A DNA stretch of 64,000 nt from DASQUK01 sp963717085 (GTDB lineage Bacteria; Actinomycetota; Acidimicrobiia; Acidimicrobiales; VFJN01). The first letter of the stretch is position 1; the number at the start of each line of letters is the position of its first letter. Positions 50,360 to 59,961 of the stretch are shown here, one piece after another. Under the pieces are notes generated by a model. That model had not been told where the DNA came from. It saw nothing but the letters and a program-made list of their open reading frames with translations, and did not search any database. Made by a program: the position numbers and the translations under genes. The DNA lies in contig CAVQVM010000020.1 in the NCBI GenBank assembly GCA_963717085.1, forward strand, positions 1 through 64,000, given 5' to 3'.

Positions 50360-51106
50360 TCAGGTGGCGTAGTCGAGCATCACCGCCAGGAGGAAGCCGC
50401 CGGTGGTGATCAGGCCGCTGACGGGGCCGCCCTCGCGGGCGGCCTCGGGCGCCATCGTTGACGCCAGCATGGTGAGGACGGCACCGGCGGCGAACGCGGA
50501 CAGGAAGGCGATGGTGTCCACATTCGTGCCGTCGAGCAGGGCGTAGCCGGCGAGGGATGCCAAGGTCGACGCGGCGACGACGACCGCCCACATCCGCATG
50601 ATGCTCCGGGCCGGTCGACCCTGCTTGGCCAGGCCGGCCGAGGCCGACAGCGCCTCGGGAATGTTGGACATGAACACCGCGGCCACGAACACGCCTCCGA
50701 TTTGGCCGCCTTCGAGCAGCGAGATGCCGATCGCCACCGACTCGGGGATGCCGTCGAGCACCGCACCCACCACGATGGCGGCGGGGTTGCCCTCCTCGTC
50801 GGTGGCCGTCGAGCCGTCGTCCCCCGCGGCGCTCTTGCGGTCGGCGCCGCCCCGGCGCGACACGGCCATGTCGCCGGCGAAGTACGCCACGGCCCCGAGC
50901 GCGATTCCCGCCGTCGTGGGTCGGCCTCCGCCCGTCTTGAGTGCGTCCTCCACCAGGTCGAAGGCCACCGAGCTGAAGAGCACACCCGTCCCGAACGCCA
51001 TGACGAGACCGATGGTGCGGCGCGACCACGGCCGCCACAGCGCCAGCGCTGCGCCGAGGAGCAGGGACCCGGCGGCGAAGAACCCCCAGAAGGCGGCCGC
51101 GGCCAC
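50360..51106 (-). CDS. ZIP-family metal transporter
   Basis: 248 residues, about eight helices. The binuclear metal motifs are in helix 4 (GAVLDGIPESVAIGISLLEG, where Asp replaces the usual His-Asn) and helix 5 (FMSNIPEALSASAGL). A cytosolic loop rich in Asp, Ser and Gly (RRGGADRKSAAGDDGSTATD) lies before helix 4. It probably takes up Zn, Mn or Fe. It is convergent with the ABC exporter. Confidence 0.85.
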   Translation of the reverse strand: MAAAAFWGFFAAGSLLLGAALALWRPWSRRTIGLVMAFGTGVLFSSVAFDLVEDALKTGGGRPTTAGIALGAVAYFAGDMAVSRRGGADRKSAAGDDGSTATDEEGNPAAIVVGAVLDGIPESVAIGISLLEGGQIGGVFVAAVFMSNIPEALSASAGLAKQGRPARSIMRMWAVVVAASTLASLAGYALLDGTNVDTIAFLSAFAAGAVLTMLASTMAPEAAREGGPVSGLITTGGFLLAVMLDYAT

Positions 51107-51135
51107 ACCGGGGGTTTAGCGGAACGACGACGGGG

Positions 51136-51894
51136 CTAGGTGGACGTCCGGTCGCGCAGGAAGGCCACGTCGTCCTTGCGCCCCTCGGGGGCCGTCTCGC
51201 ACACCACCGGGGCACCCGCGGCTCCCACGATGGCCACGAGCAGCTCGGGATCGATGGTGCCGGTGCCGATGTTGGCGTGGCGATCGGCTCCCGACCCTGC
51301 GGCGTCCTTGGAGTCGTTGCAGTGCACCAGGTCGATGTGCCCGGTGATCGCCTTGATCCGGTCGACGGCGTTGATTAGAGCCTCGCCCGCGGCCCAGGCG
51401 TGACAGGTGTCGAGGCAGAAGCCGATGTCCTTGTCGCCAATCGCCTCCCACAACCCGGCGATCGTGTCGAAGTGGCGGGCCATGGCATGGTCGCCGCCGG
51501 CCGTGTTCTCCAGGTACACGGGGACCTCGGTCTCGAGCTGTTCCAGCCCCTTGCGCCAGCGCAGGAAGCCGGCCCCGGGCTCGTCGTCCTGGGTGACGTG
51601 CCCGCCGTGGACGATCACAGCGCGGGCGCCGATCTCGGCGGCGGCGTCACAGGTGTTCTGCAGGATCTTGCGGGACGGGATGCGGATGCGGTTGTTGGGC
51701 GACGCCAGGTTCACCAGGTAGGGAGCGTGGACGTAGATCGGCAGTGCCGATGCCCGCAGCTCGTCGACGTCGTCCCTGGGGGGCGGCTTCTTCCAGCTCT
51801 GGGGATCGCCGAGGAAGATCTGCACGAGGTCGGCGTCCTCGGCGGCCGCGATGGCGAGGGGGTCGGCCTGGTTGACGTGGGATCCGATCAGCAC
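51136..51894 (-). CDS. nfo: Deoxyribonuclease IV (AP endonuclease)
   Basis: 252 residues, Nfo/EndoIV TIM barrel: MLIGSHVNQADPLAIAAAED, QIFLGDPQSWKKP, IYVHAPYLVNLASPN, AVIVHGGHV, VYLENTAGG, GFCLDTCHAWAAG, HCNDSKDAAGSGADRHANIG. The Zn ligands (His, Glu, Asp, His set) are all in these motifs. It cuts DNA 5' to abasic sites in base-excision repair. Confidence 0.94.
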   Translation of the reverse strand: MLIGSHVNQADPLAIAAAEDADLVQIFLGDPQSWKKPPPRDDVDELRASALPIYVHAPYLVNLASPNNRIRIPSRKILQNTCDAAAEIGARAVIVHGGHVTQDDEPGAGFLRWRKGLEQLETEVPVYLENTAGGDHAMARHFDTIAGLWEAIGDKDIGFCLDTCHAWAAGEALINAVDRIKAITGHIDLVHCNDSKDAAGSGADRHANIGTGTIDPELLVAIVGAAGAPVVCETAPEGRKDDVAFLRDRTST

Positions 51895-51936
51895 GCCATC
51901 AGGCTACGCCCGCCACCGGCATGGCCGGACCGGCCG

Positions 51937-51953
51937 ATACCCCGTTAGGGTAT
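51937..51953. promoter_or_regulatory. CsoR-type copper operator
   Basis: ATACCC-CGTTA-GGGTAT is a perfect 6+5+6 dyad matching the TACCC-N5-GGGTA core of CsoR/RicR sites, directly upstream of the CsoR-like gene. It also covers a possible -10 (TAGGGT), so binding would block transcription. Confidence 0.8.
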
Positions 51954-51957
51954 GCAC

Positions 51958-52239
51958 GTGCCCGGCTACAGCATGACCAAAGACGACTACCTCAAGCGCC
52001 TGCGCCGGATCGAGGGCCAGGTGCGGGGCCTGCAGCGCCTGGTGGAGTCCGACACCTACTGCATCGACGTGCTGACGCAGATCTCGGCGTGCACCAGCGC
52101 CCTCCAGAGCGTGGCCGTCGGCCTACTCGACGAGCACCTGCACCACTGCGTAAGCAACGCCGTGGCGTCCGGCGCCCCGGACGCGGCCGACAAGGTCACG
52201 GAGGCCACCCGGGCCATCGAGCGCCTGGTCAAGAGCTGA
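51958..52239 (+). CDS. csoR: CsoR-family copper-sensing repressor
   Basis: 93 residues from the GTG giving MPGYSMTKDDYLKRLRRIEG; an ATG at 51952 in the operator is the alternative. This is the DUF156 helical bundle with QVRGLQRLVESDTYCIDVLT and LLDEHLHHCVSNAV. The Cu(I) ligands C35, H60 and C64 have the CsoR spacing. The operator just upstream shows self-regulation. No copper ATPase or chaperone is adjacent, so it may act on distant genes. A decayed aldo/keto reductase follows. Confidence 0.92.
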   Translation: MPGYSMTKDDYLKRLRRIEGQVRGLQRLVESDTYCIDVLTQISACTSALQSVAVGLLDEHLHHCVSNAVASGAPDAADKVTEATRAIERLVKS

Positions 52240-52251
52240 GCGCACCCGCGC

Positions 52252-52450
52252 TCACAACACACCGCCCACGCGCAAGGCCACCGCGAGCAGCCGGTCGATG
52301 TCGGCCAGTGTCCCCTCGTCGAGGTCGATTTGCGGCCGCGAGGTTCTCGTCGATGTGGGCCGGCATGCGGCTGCCGGGGATCGGCACGACGGCGGGATGC
52401 TGGTGCGACAGCCAAGCGAGGGCGAGCTGGCCCGGGGTGACGCCGAAGGT
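52252..52450 (-). pseudogene. C-terminal remnant of an aldo/keto reductase
   Basis: Minus-strand sequence reads FGVTPGQLALAWLSHQHPAV, then VPIPGSRMPAHIDENLAA, an AKR C-terminal signature. It then needs a one-base shift to continue as IDLDEGTLADIDRLLAVALR and stop. The N-terminal two thirds are absent. A relict of a gene deleted between csoR and the methyltransferase. Confidence 0.7.
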
Positions 52451-52616
52451 CGGTTGCGACCCGCCGGATGGGTGCAAAGCGGTCGTTGTTGGCCGCGAGG
52501 CGCTCCGCCCGGCCCGGCGGTGCACGACTTCGTCGCCGCCCAGGACGGCTGACCCGGAGGGATGCCGCAGGCGGAACCTCCTCGTGTCCGCTCGCCGCAT
52601 GGACTAGACGCGCCGC

Positions 52617-53261
52617 ATGGCGCTCGATCCCGCGACGGTGCGCGGCAGCTACGACCGGATCGCCGGGCAGTACGCCGAGGAGTTCGACGACGAGCTGTCA
52701 CACCGCCCGCTCGAGCGGGCGCTGCTCGGGGCGCTCCCGGAGCTGGCCGGCCTCGACGCCTCGCCCGGCGTCGTCGCCGACCTGGGTGCCGGGCCGGGCC
52801 ACGTGGCCCGGCACCTCCGCGGCGCGGCGGTGCCCACGGTCGCGGTCGACCTGTCGCCGGCCATGGCGGCCGTGGCCCACCACCGCAACCACGTCCCCTC
52901 CGCCGCCGGGTCGCTGACCGCCCTTCCGCTCGCTGACGGCTCGCTCGCCGCCGCCGTCGCCTTCTATGCCGTGATCCACCTCGACGACGGCGGGCTGGCC
53001 ACCGCCGCCGGCGAGCTGGCCCGGGTGCTCCGGCCCGGCGGAGTCGCGCTCGTCTCGATCCACGTCGGCGACGAGGTGCGCCACGTCGACGAATGGCACG
53101 GCGAGCCGGTCGACCTGGACTTCAGGTTCCTGCAGCCCGGCACACTTCGCCGGCTGCTCGCTGCGGTCGGCCTGGTCGTGGAAGCGGTCCTCGAAAGGGA
53201 GCCGATCCCCGACGTGGAGGCGCAGACCCGGCGGGCGTACCTCCTGGCACGACGGCGGTGA
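52617..53261 (+). CDS. SAM-dependent class I methyltransferase
   Basis: 214 residues. SYDRIAGQYAEEFDDELSHR at the start and the SAM motif VVADLGAGPGHVARHL (about 52-67), then TVAVDLSPAMAAVA, FYAVIHLDDGGLATAAGELA, RVLRPGGVALVSIHVGD. A typical small-molecule methyltransferase of the UbiE/Methyltransf_11 type; substrate unknown. It stands alone. Confidence 0.88.
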   Translation: MALDPATVRGSYDRIAGQYAEEFDDELSHRPLERALLGALPELAGLDASPGVVADLGAGPGHVARHLRGAAVPTVAVDLSPAMAAVAHHRNHVPSAAGSLTALPLADGSLAAAVAFYAVIHLDDGGLATAAGELARVLRPGGVALVSIHVGDEVRHVDEWHGEPVDLDFRFLQPGTLRRLLAAVGLVVEAVLEREPIPDVEAQTRRAYLLARRR

Positions 53262-53298
53262 GGGAGCGGCCGACGGCGTGACGCCTCGAGGACGACAC

Positions 53299-53430
53299 TC
53301 AGGCCTGGAGCACGAGGGCGGGCCTGGGGTCCTGGGCTTCGGTCTCCTCGCGCCGCTTGCGCGCCGCGACTGCCCGCAGGACATCCGTCCACGAGCTGTC
53401 ACTCCTTGCTGACAAGCGGTTGTCGGCCAT
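53299..53430 (-). CDS. Possible small protein, 43 aa
   Basis: An ATG with AGGGTGA upstream opens MADNRLSARSDSSWTDVLRA, then VAARKRREETEAQDPRPALV and stop. It is charged and helical. It is on the opposite strand just after the methyltransferase. No family recognised; the RBS and absence of a competing frame give modest support. Confidence 0.4.
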   Translation of the reverse strand: MADNRLSARSDSSWTDVLRAVAARKRREETEAQDPRPALVLQA

Positions 53431-53784
53431 GGAAATCACCCTACGACGACGGTACTGGCGGCAACATCGGCCACCCGGACGAATTACACATACTCCCTAA
53501 GCAGTACGTCGTCGCCGTGACTTCGGTTAGCGATTTCCGTGTTTGGCGGCACCTCCCAGGAGGCGCCATGCGTCAGCGCCGGGGTGACGCCTCACTGCGC
53601 ACCCTCGCTGACCGGGCTGGCTCCGGTTTCGTACCTGATCAACGTGCCGGACGACCCCCTCGATGGGTCGCCGTGGCCCCACCGACGCCGCATGCGCGGC
53701 GCTCGTCCCTGAGCGATGCCAGGACGAGCTAGAGGAAGCCGGGCACCGGGTATCCAAATGCCCTAGTGAGAGGCCATCACGACG
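53431..53784. other. Intergenic stretch before the tRNA fragment
   Basis: No supported gene. A 54-codon plus-strand frame at 53569 (MRQRRGDASLRTLADRAGSG) has a good AGGAGG but no coding quality after 25 codons. It may be a frameshifted scrap. Confidence 0.35.
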
Positions 53785-53843
53785 CGGAAGGTGTGGGATT
53801 CGAACCCACGGTGACCCGGAGGCCACAACGGCTTTCGAGGCCG
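53785..53843 (-). other. 3' fragment of tRNA-Ser(CGA): probable attachment site
   Basis: On the minus strand the sequence has the anticodon arm (CGGCCTCGAAAGCCG, anticodon CGA), a long variable arm, the T arm (GTGGGTTCGAATCCCAC) and the acceptor 3' strand ACCTTCC plus discriminator G. The matching 5' half (GGAAGGT, D arm) is absent: upstream of the anticodon stem the sequence is unrelated. A tRNA 3' segment cut off at the anticodon arm is what integrase-mediated insertion leaves at the far end of an island. The orientation puts the island to the right. Confidence 0.8.
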
Positions 53844-54373
53844 ATAGTGCTGGTTTTCTACCGGCGGCCCTGACCGGCGTTTTCCCAGGTCAGGCGGCAT
53901 ATGACTGGCGTGAGGCGGTTGCCCTCGGTGGCCGGAATTTACCCCTGTTCACCGATGTCAGTGGTACAGGAGTGGTACGGAAGGCGCCATCGCGGGAATG
54001 CTTCGAGACTCGAATGATTTCGTCTCCCCTGTAACCTCATCCCTTTAAATTCGGTCGTTCGGCAGCTGCCATCGCCGTCCGGAGCGATGAGATCGACCCG
54101 CACGCTCCAGAGATGCCTTCCCTCACCGGCCCATCGCACGGTCCCACTCTCGCATCATCGTCGCGGCAGCAGTGCGATCCCTCTTTGTTCGTCAAGGACG
54201 TGTCGTAGCGTTCGAGGGCGCGGTGGGTGAGCCCGTCGACGGTTGGCGGTCGCGGGCGTAGGGTCGACGGTGGGTTCGGGAGTGGCTGCTGCCGAAGCGC
54301 CGGCTGAATCAGGACGTTGGGCCGGTCACGCAGGCTTGTGGAGTCGTTTCCTGAAATGCGCTCCCGGGCCCGT
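53844..54373. other. Island edge without a recognisable gene
   Basis: No intact frame. GTGGTACAGGAGTGGTACGG near 53963-53982 is a short direct repeat of GTGGTAC that could be an accessory site for excision. I could not recognise an integrase remnant here. Confidence 0.4.
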
Positions 54374-55410
54374 TCAATGGCGTCGGGCGGCGTCGGCGAT
54401 CAGGTGCCGGTAGACGACGTTGCTGAGCCGTCGCTTCAGGGCCCGGATCGCTTCTTTGGGGGTGTGGCCTTCGCTGAGTTTGCGGTCATAGAAGGCTCGG
54501 CCCGGGCTGTGGGAGTGGCGGAGCTGGGTGACCGCGGCGATGTGCAGGGCGTGGTTCATGGCCCGGTTGCCTCGTCGGGACAGCCGGTGGGTGGGCCGCT
54601 TGGGGTTGCCGGAGGACCACTCGATGGGGGCGGTGCCGTTGTAGGCGGCGAAGCGGTCCGCGGTCGGGAACCGGTCGATGTCGCCGGTGTGGCCGATCAA
54701 GGTGGCGGCGACCACGTCACCGACCCCGAAGATGTCCGTGAGTGTCGTGCCCGACGCCGTCACCGCGGTCCTGATGCGGGCCTTGGACGCCTTGCGTTGG
54801 GTCTCGAGGCGGTCGAGGTCATCGACCAAGTCGAGGGCGAGACGGTGCCGTTCGACGGCGGCGGCGCCCTCCGCGCGACACCCTCGAGCAACGCCATGGC
54901 CTGGGACACGACGACTTCCTTGCTGATCCCGCCCGGCACCAGGTCCGCAACCAGGGCATGGAGCCGACAGGCGGTCTTGTTCCGCGCCCACGCCAACTGG
55001 GTGTGGCGGCGCGACAGCAGCCGCAGCACGGTGGCGTGGTCCTCGACCCGGACCGGCACCAGCCTGGGGGCTCGCAGGGCGGCGATTGCGACTGACCGTG
55101 CATCGTTGGAGTCGTTCTTGTCCGAGCGTCCCGAGCCCAGCAGCCGCACCCGTGACGCCAGGGTGGCCGGAATGTCCACGACCGTTTCACCGGCGGCGAG
55201 GAGCTGCTGGGCCAACAGGTAGCCAAGCCCACCGGCGGACTCCACCGCCCAGATCCGGTCCCCGCTGCCGAGCTCGTCGGCCCATGCCACCAGCTCGGGT
55301 ACCTGCCGGTGCGTGGCCCGCACCAGCCGCTCGGTCAACACCTGCTCGCGGTCGTCGATCGCGACTGCGGTGTGGGTGCCCTTGTGCGGGTCGATACCGA
55401 TCATGACCAT
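54374..55410 (-). pseudogene. IS110-family transposase, frameshifted
   Basis: The ATG opens MVMIGIDPHKGTHTAVAIDD. DEDD-type residues are in that motif, WAVESAGGLGYLLAQQ and SDKNDSNDARSVAIAAL. A one-base loss near 54880 (GCGCGGAGGGC) shifts the frame. The C-terminal part resumes as EGAAAVERHRLALDLVDDLD, then LTDIFGVGDVVAATLIGHTG, FAAYNGTAPIEWSSG with the catalytic Ser, and LSRRGNRAMNHALHIAAV. Restored length is 345 residues, normal for IS110/IS116. IS110 lacks terminal inverted repeats, so I cannot mark the ends. Confidence 0.88.
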
Positions 55411-55970
55411 CGTGATCCTCCAGATCCATGAGGGACGGGGTGGACCGCGGTGGGCACTCCTGATTTGAGATAGCGAGCTGCTGTCCTCTTTCGAGCCACA
55501 CCGCGGCGGAGCACCAGCGATCCCGCATCTCGTTATCGCAAGCCAGCCCCAACCCAGGGCGGCAGGCAGTTCGTGAGCGACGACCGCCAGCGCTCCACCG
55601 ACGCTACGAGCCCCGCAGCGCCACCTCCGACTCAATCAGGCAGATCTGCGCCCTCCGCAGCCGTTTTGGAGCGGGAGCAGTGCGAGGCTTCGATGACCTG
55701 TCGGGGGCTGTAGGTCGCTTGGCTCAATCAAAGGCAGCGGGGGGTATCTCCGGGGGGCCACCGTTCAACGCCATCCGGGGACACGAGCCAGATCGCGCTC
55801 GGGTCGCTAGGTCTGTGCCAGAGCGCGAGTTCGTCGCGCCGGTACCCGCTATCGACAGCATCGCCTCGCGAGTGTCCGCCGAATCTCACGGAGCGTGCCC
55901 GGGCGGGCAGACTACAGCTCGGCGAGGCCGTCGGCGGCCACCGCTGGACCCAGGTGTCGAGCTTGAAGAG
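55411..55970. other. Island stretch without a supported gene
   Basis: Frames here are short and overlapping, with no family motif on either strand. It probably includes the flank of the IS110 element and debris. Confidence 0.35.
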
Positions 55971-56228
55971 CTACAGATGGGTTGCCGCTGCCGCTAGGAC
56001 CGCCGCCACGATCGGCCCCCAATCCGCTCCGGGCTTACGGGTGACGGTCACGAAGTCGTTAACCCCGAAGACGGAAGCGACGCCAGCGGCCGCGAACACA
56101 TCCTCGGCGAACCGGTTGCCGACCGCAGCATCGGCGCTGGTCACGTTGAATGTGGCCGGGAGGGTTGTGTCCAAGGTGAACTTGGTGGCGTCGGGGTTGG
56201 GTGTCGGCGATGGCGAGGCAGTGGCCAC
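55971..56228 (-). CDS. Lone Nfu N-terminal domain protein, 85 aa
   Basis: The GTG start gives MATASPSPTPNPDATKFTLD, then TLPATFNVTSADAAVGNRFA and VFGVNDFVTVTRKPGADWGP. This is the Nfu_N (scaffold N-terminal) domain, normally followed by a NifU C-terminal domain with CxxC that carries an Fe-S cluster. Here it ends after 85 residues without any cysteine. Stand-alone Nfu_N proteins exist; their role is not settled. It lies between two IS110 copies. Confidence 0.75.
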   Translation of the reverse strand: MATASPSPTPNPDATKFTLDTTLPATFNVTSADAAVGNRFAEDVFAAAGVASVFGVNDFVTVTRKPGADWGPIVAAVLAAAATHL

Positions 56229-56636
56229 GGTTCGATCGTACGCCGCCGGCGCGATCACAACCCAGGAGGCGGCGACGCTCGACCGCCTGCTCGGGGCCGG
56301 CTCACCCTCGGCGTCGCAGTCGGCGGCCGCCCTGCGACTACGTGGCCGGGGGGCCAGGACCTGTCGACCCGCCTCTAACCAAGCGTGAGGTGTCACGTCG
56401 ACACGTCCGACGCCTGTCGCCGGCTCTCGATCTCCGCGACCAGTTCAATGTCGTCGATAGGTCACGGGTTGGAGAGTCGACCTCGTCGTCAGCGAGGGCC
56501 GCCCCTGCAGACACAGCGCGTTCGCTCGTCGACCTGCCGGTGTCGACGGGTCAGCGGGGCCTGGCCGAGGAGGCGCCGACGTGGTGAGGGTCGCGATGGG
56601 CTTACCCGTCCGTGCTTGAGCTCTCGCGCCGTCCGA
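56229..56636. other. Island stretch without a supported gene
   Basis: Overlapping open frames with no recognisable product or RBS. No RNA gene seen. Confidence 0.35.
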
Positions 56637-56948
56637 TCAGGCGAAGGGTAGGAAGTTGGCGGAACCGAGGGTGGCGAGGTCGCTCGACCCCAGGCCGGCG
56701 CTGGACAGCGTCCAGAGCCGGTCGCCGATGACCAGCGAGCGCATGATCGAGGGCGTGTACTGGAACTCCGGGGCGATCTCGACATCGACCCCGGCTCGCC
56801 TGGCGACCTGACCTCGGCCCGGGGTCGATCGCCACCGGCAGCGGCTTGTCGCCGAACGGCCCTCGACCTGGCTCGGGTGAGCGATGCGACCCCGCTCGGT
56901 GATGGTGGCGCCCTCGATGTCGACGCCGTAGCCGATCAGCTCTCGCAC
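56637..56948 (-). pseudogene. C-terminal remnant of a secreted beta-propeller protein
   Basis: Reads GYGVDIEGATITERGRIAHP, is out of frame in the middle (where the neighbouring frame gives PFGDKPLPVAIDPG) and recovers as EFQYTPSIMRSLVIGDRLWT, then LSSAGLGSSDLATLGSANFL and stop. The IMRSLVIGDRLWTLSSAGL motif is typical of the C-terminus of secreted beta-propeller (PF09826-type) proteins. Two compensating shifts and no N-terminal part: a relict. Confidence 0.6.
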
Positions 56949-57217
56949 GGGGTGCCCTCGTAGGCGCTCACCGCGACGGCCCAGAGGCGCCTGATTGAGT
57001 GGCGGCTAGCGACTGCGGGACCTTCTCGTAGCGTTGCGAGGCCCCGGCTCGGGTCGCTCTCGAAGCGCCTGTCGGCCGTTGTTGCGGTCTGGCTTTCGAA
57101 CGAAGTGTCGGCCGGTCGGGGCCTCGCCGTGGCGTGGCTCATAAGAGGGACGCGACGTCTTCTCTGCTATCAGGAGTGCCCGCCGCGGTTCTTTCATCGA
57201 CCACGAGGAGGATCACG

Positions 57218-58081
57218 GTGACTGCAGTGATGATTGGTGTCGACCCTCACAAGGGTTCGCACACCGCGACCGCGCTCGACGCGACCGAGCACGAGCTGGC
57301 CTGCCTGAGGGTGCGGGCTGGTCGCCGGCAGGTGGAGCAGCTGTTGGCGTGGGCGACGCCATTCGAGGCGCGGACGTGGGCGATCGAGTCGGCCAACGGG
57401 TTGGGCTATCTGTTGGCCCAGCAGCTTGTCGCTGCCGGCGAGGTGGTGTTGGACGTTCCCGCCACGTTGGCCGCCAGGGTGCGGGTGCTGTCGTCGGGTC
57501 AGTCGAACAAGAACGATCCCAACGACGCCCGTTCGGTGGCGATCGCGGCGATGCATGCTCCGATGCTGGCCGCGGTGCCGGTCGAGGACCATCGCACCGT
57601 GCTGCGTCTGATGGCCAAGAATCACACCGACCTGGCCCGGTGGCGGAACAAGATCTGCTGTCGTCTCCACGCCCTCGTGGCCGAGCTCGTCGCTGGCGGG
57701 ATCAGCAAAGAAGTCGTGGTCAGCGACGCTTTCGCGCTCCTCGAGAGCATCCACCCCGAAGGTGTCGCCGCGATCGAACGGCATCGTCTTGCCGGCCAGC
57801 TCGCCGACGAACTGGTTCACGTCGACGACCAACTCAAGCTGGCCAAGGCGAACATCCGCACCGCGGTGGCGGCATCGGGGACGACCCTGACCGACATCTT
57901 CGGTGTCGGGCCGGTGGTCGCTGCCATGCTCATCGGCTACACCGGCGATCCGTTCCGGTTCCCCACCTCGGGCCACTCGGTGCGCTTTCGGCGGGTTGGC
58001 TTCGTGCGGGTTCTGGGCGGACATTCTGTCTTCGGCGAAGGCGGGTTGACGGCTAGCTTCCGCCCCTTGTCCGATGCATAA
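57218..58081 (+). pseudogene. IS110-family transposase, truncated at the 3' end
   Basis: GTG start with GAGGAGG. MTAVMIGVDPHKGSHTATAL, WAIESANGLGYLLAQQL and QSNKNDPNDARSVAIAAM give the DEDD residues. The frame runs to LTDIFGVGPVVAAMLIGYTG and FRFPTSGH, then departs into unrelated sequence at about 57978. The C-terminal region with the catalytic Ser is missing, so it cannot be active. It is related to, but not a copy of, the element at 54374 and points the other way. Confidence 0.85.
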
Positions 58082-58442
58082 GCGAGTGGTATCTCCGCCG
58101 GACTGTCGCAACGGGGCGGAAGCGGGAGCGCGTACTGGCGACAACAAGGTCGGGCAGTGGGTTTCCACCATCAGCGCGTCACCGGTCGACTTCGCATCGG
58201 CTGTCATCCGCGACCGTCTCACCATCTCTGCGACTCGCCCGCGTGGGCATCGACCGAGCGAGATCGGGGTGCCCGCGTCGTCGGCGCCGAGGATGCCTCG
58301 TCGGCTAGCGCGGTGGCGCCAGCGACGTCGTGCTCTGTCAGCGAGATGCTGCCGCCACGCAGCGCATTTGGAAGTCGGGTAGATCCTGCTTCAGCGTTCG
58401 TGACAAACGGCTGTCACGCTAATCCGCGGCGGTGGGTGTGGC
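58082..58442. other. Junction sequence after the truncated IS110
   Basis: No supported gene. It probably includes the sequence that replaced the transposase 3' end. A plus frame of 102 codons at 58074 has no family features. Confidence 0.35.
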
Positions 58443-59961
58443 CTATCGCGAGTAGTAGCGGCTGAATGCGCGCTCGAGCAGCGTCGTGATCCGCTTCGAG
58501 TTCGGGAGCCAGCCAATGTCCTTGTTAGGCCCGAGGCGGGTGATCATGATCGTGTGGGGCTCGGTGTACTTGAGGATGCCTTCGCGTGCGTTCCGGACCC
58601 CGACGCCTGAGTCGCGCGAGCCGCCGTATGGCGCGTCCCAGCCTGCGACGTGGATGTAGCCGTCGTTGACCGCGGTGTTGCCGGCGCGGATGCGTCGTGC
58701 GATCGCCTCGCCCTTGTTCGTGTCCCTGGTGTACACGGACGACGAGAGGCCGTACCTCGTGTCGTTCGCCAGCCGTACGGCTTCGTCGGTGTCGCGGACC
58801 CTCATGACGGGCAGCGTCGGGCCGAATGTTTCGTCGTGCATGCAGTCCATATCGTGATCGACGTCGACGAGGACGGTTGGCTCGTAGTAGAAGCCGGGTC
58901 CCTCGCTGCGACGGCCGCCGGTTAGCACACGTGCACCCTTGGCGAGGGCGTCCGCGACGTGGCGCTCGATGATCTCGAGCTGCGGCGGGAAGGTGATCGC
59001 GCCGACGTCGGCCGCGCCCGCGGAGGTGTTGCCGCGCTGGCGGAGCCTGCCGACCGCGTGGACGAGCTTGTCGACGAACTCGTCGTGGACCTCGTCCTCG
59101 ACGTAGATGCGCTCGACCGAGGTGCAGGCCTGGCCGCAGTTCCCTAGCCCGAAGGTCGCGGCGGCGTTGGCGGCGCGGTCGAGGTTCGCGTCGGCGCATA
59201 CGATCATCGGGTCCTTGCCGCCGAGCTCGAGCGACACCGGGATCAGTCGGTCCGCTGCGCGCGCGGCGACGTTCCGCCCGGTCCGGGTCGACCCGGTGAA
59301 CATGATCATGTCGACGTGATCGACGAGCGCGGCCCCTGTGTCCCCGCGACCGGTCGCGACGAGCAGCACGTCCTCGGGAAGGCCGGTTTCGCGCACGAGG
59401 CCGTCTACCACGATCGTCGTGGTCAACGGCGTGATCTCCGATGGCTTGATCACGACCGCGTTGCCAGCCATCAACGCCGGGGCCGCGTCGCCGAGCCCGA
59501 TTGTGAGCGGGTAGTTCCACGGCGCGATCACCCCGACGACGCCAAGCGGGCGCCGGCGGACGATGAACTTGCGGCCCAACACCAGTGGGCCGCGCCCTCG
59601 GACGCGTTCGTCGCGCAGATCAGCGCGCCGCCTTACGCTCCCAAAACCGAATCGCGTCGGCCAGGACGAAGACCTCGGTGAAGAGCGCGTCCTCGTAGGT
59701 CTTGCCGGTCTCGCGAATCGTCGACTCGACGATCGCTGCGCGGTTGGCGACGATCCAGCGACGCATCGCGGCCAGCACCTCCGCGCGTTCCTCGACCGGC
59801 CGCGCGCCCCAGTCGGCCTGAGCCGTGCGCGCGCGATCCACCAGCGCCGGCACCTCCGCGGTCATGTCAGGGACACGACCGCTCACCTTCCCCAAACCAG
59901 GGTTCTCAACGACGATGTCCGCGGCGGCCCCTGCGGCCGGCACGCTCGCGCTAGCGCTCAT
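58443..59961 (-). pseudogene. Aldehyde dehydrogenase split by one frameshift
   Basis: The N-terminal part (MSASASVPAAGAAADIVVEN to AIRFWERKAAR) stops at TGA near 59620. The next frame continues ADLRDERVRGRGPLVLGRKF and on through IAPWNYPLTIGLGDAAPALM, FTGSTRTGRNV, the catalytic Glu in LELGGKDPM and Cys in GNCGQACTSVERIYV. Removing one base restores a 505-residue enzyme, a normal ALDH length. The start overlaps the GMC oxidoreductase stop by 11 bases, so alcohol oxidation and aldehyde oxidation would be coupled as in betA-betB. Assembly error cannot be excluded. Confidence 0.85.

Noticed and set aside
53569..53732. 54-codon frame with good SD (MRQRRGDASLRTLADRAGSG)
   Set aside because: Coding quality fades after about 25 codons and no family is recognisable; kept only as a note.
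53785..53870. Intact tRNA-Ser
   Set aside because: The 5' acceptor strand and D arm are missing. Only the 3' part from the anticodon arm is present.
57194..58225. 343-codon minus-strand open frame
   Set aside because: It is antisense to the truncated IS110 transposase and its junction.
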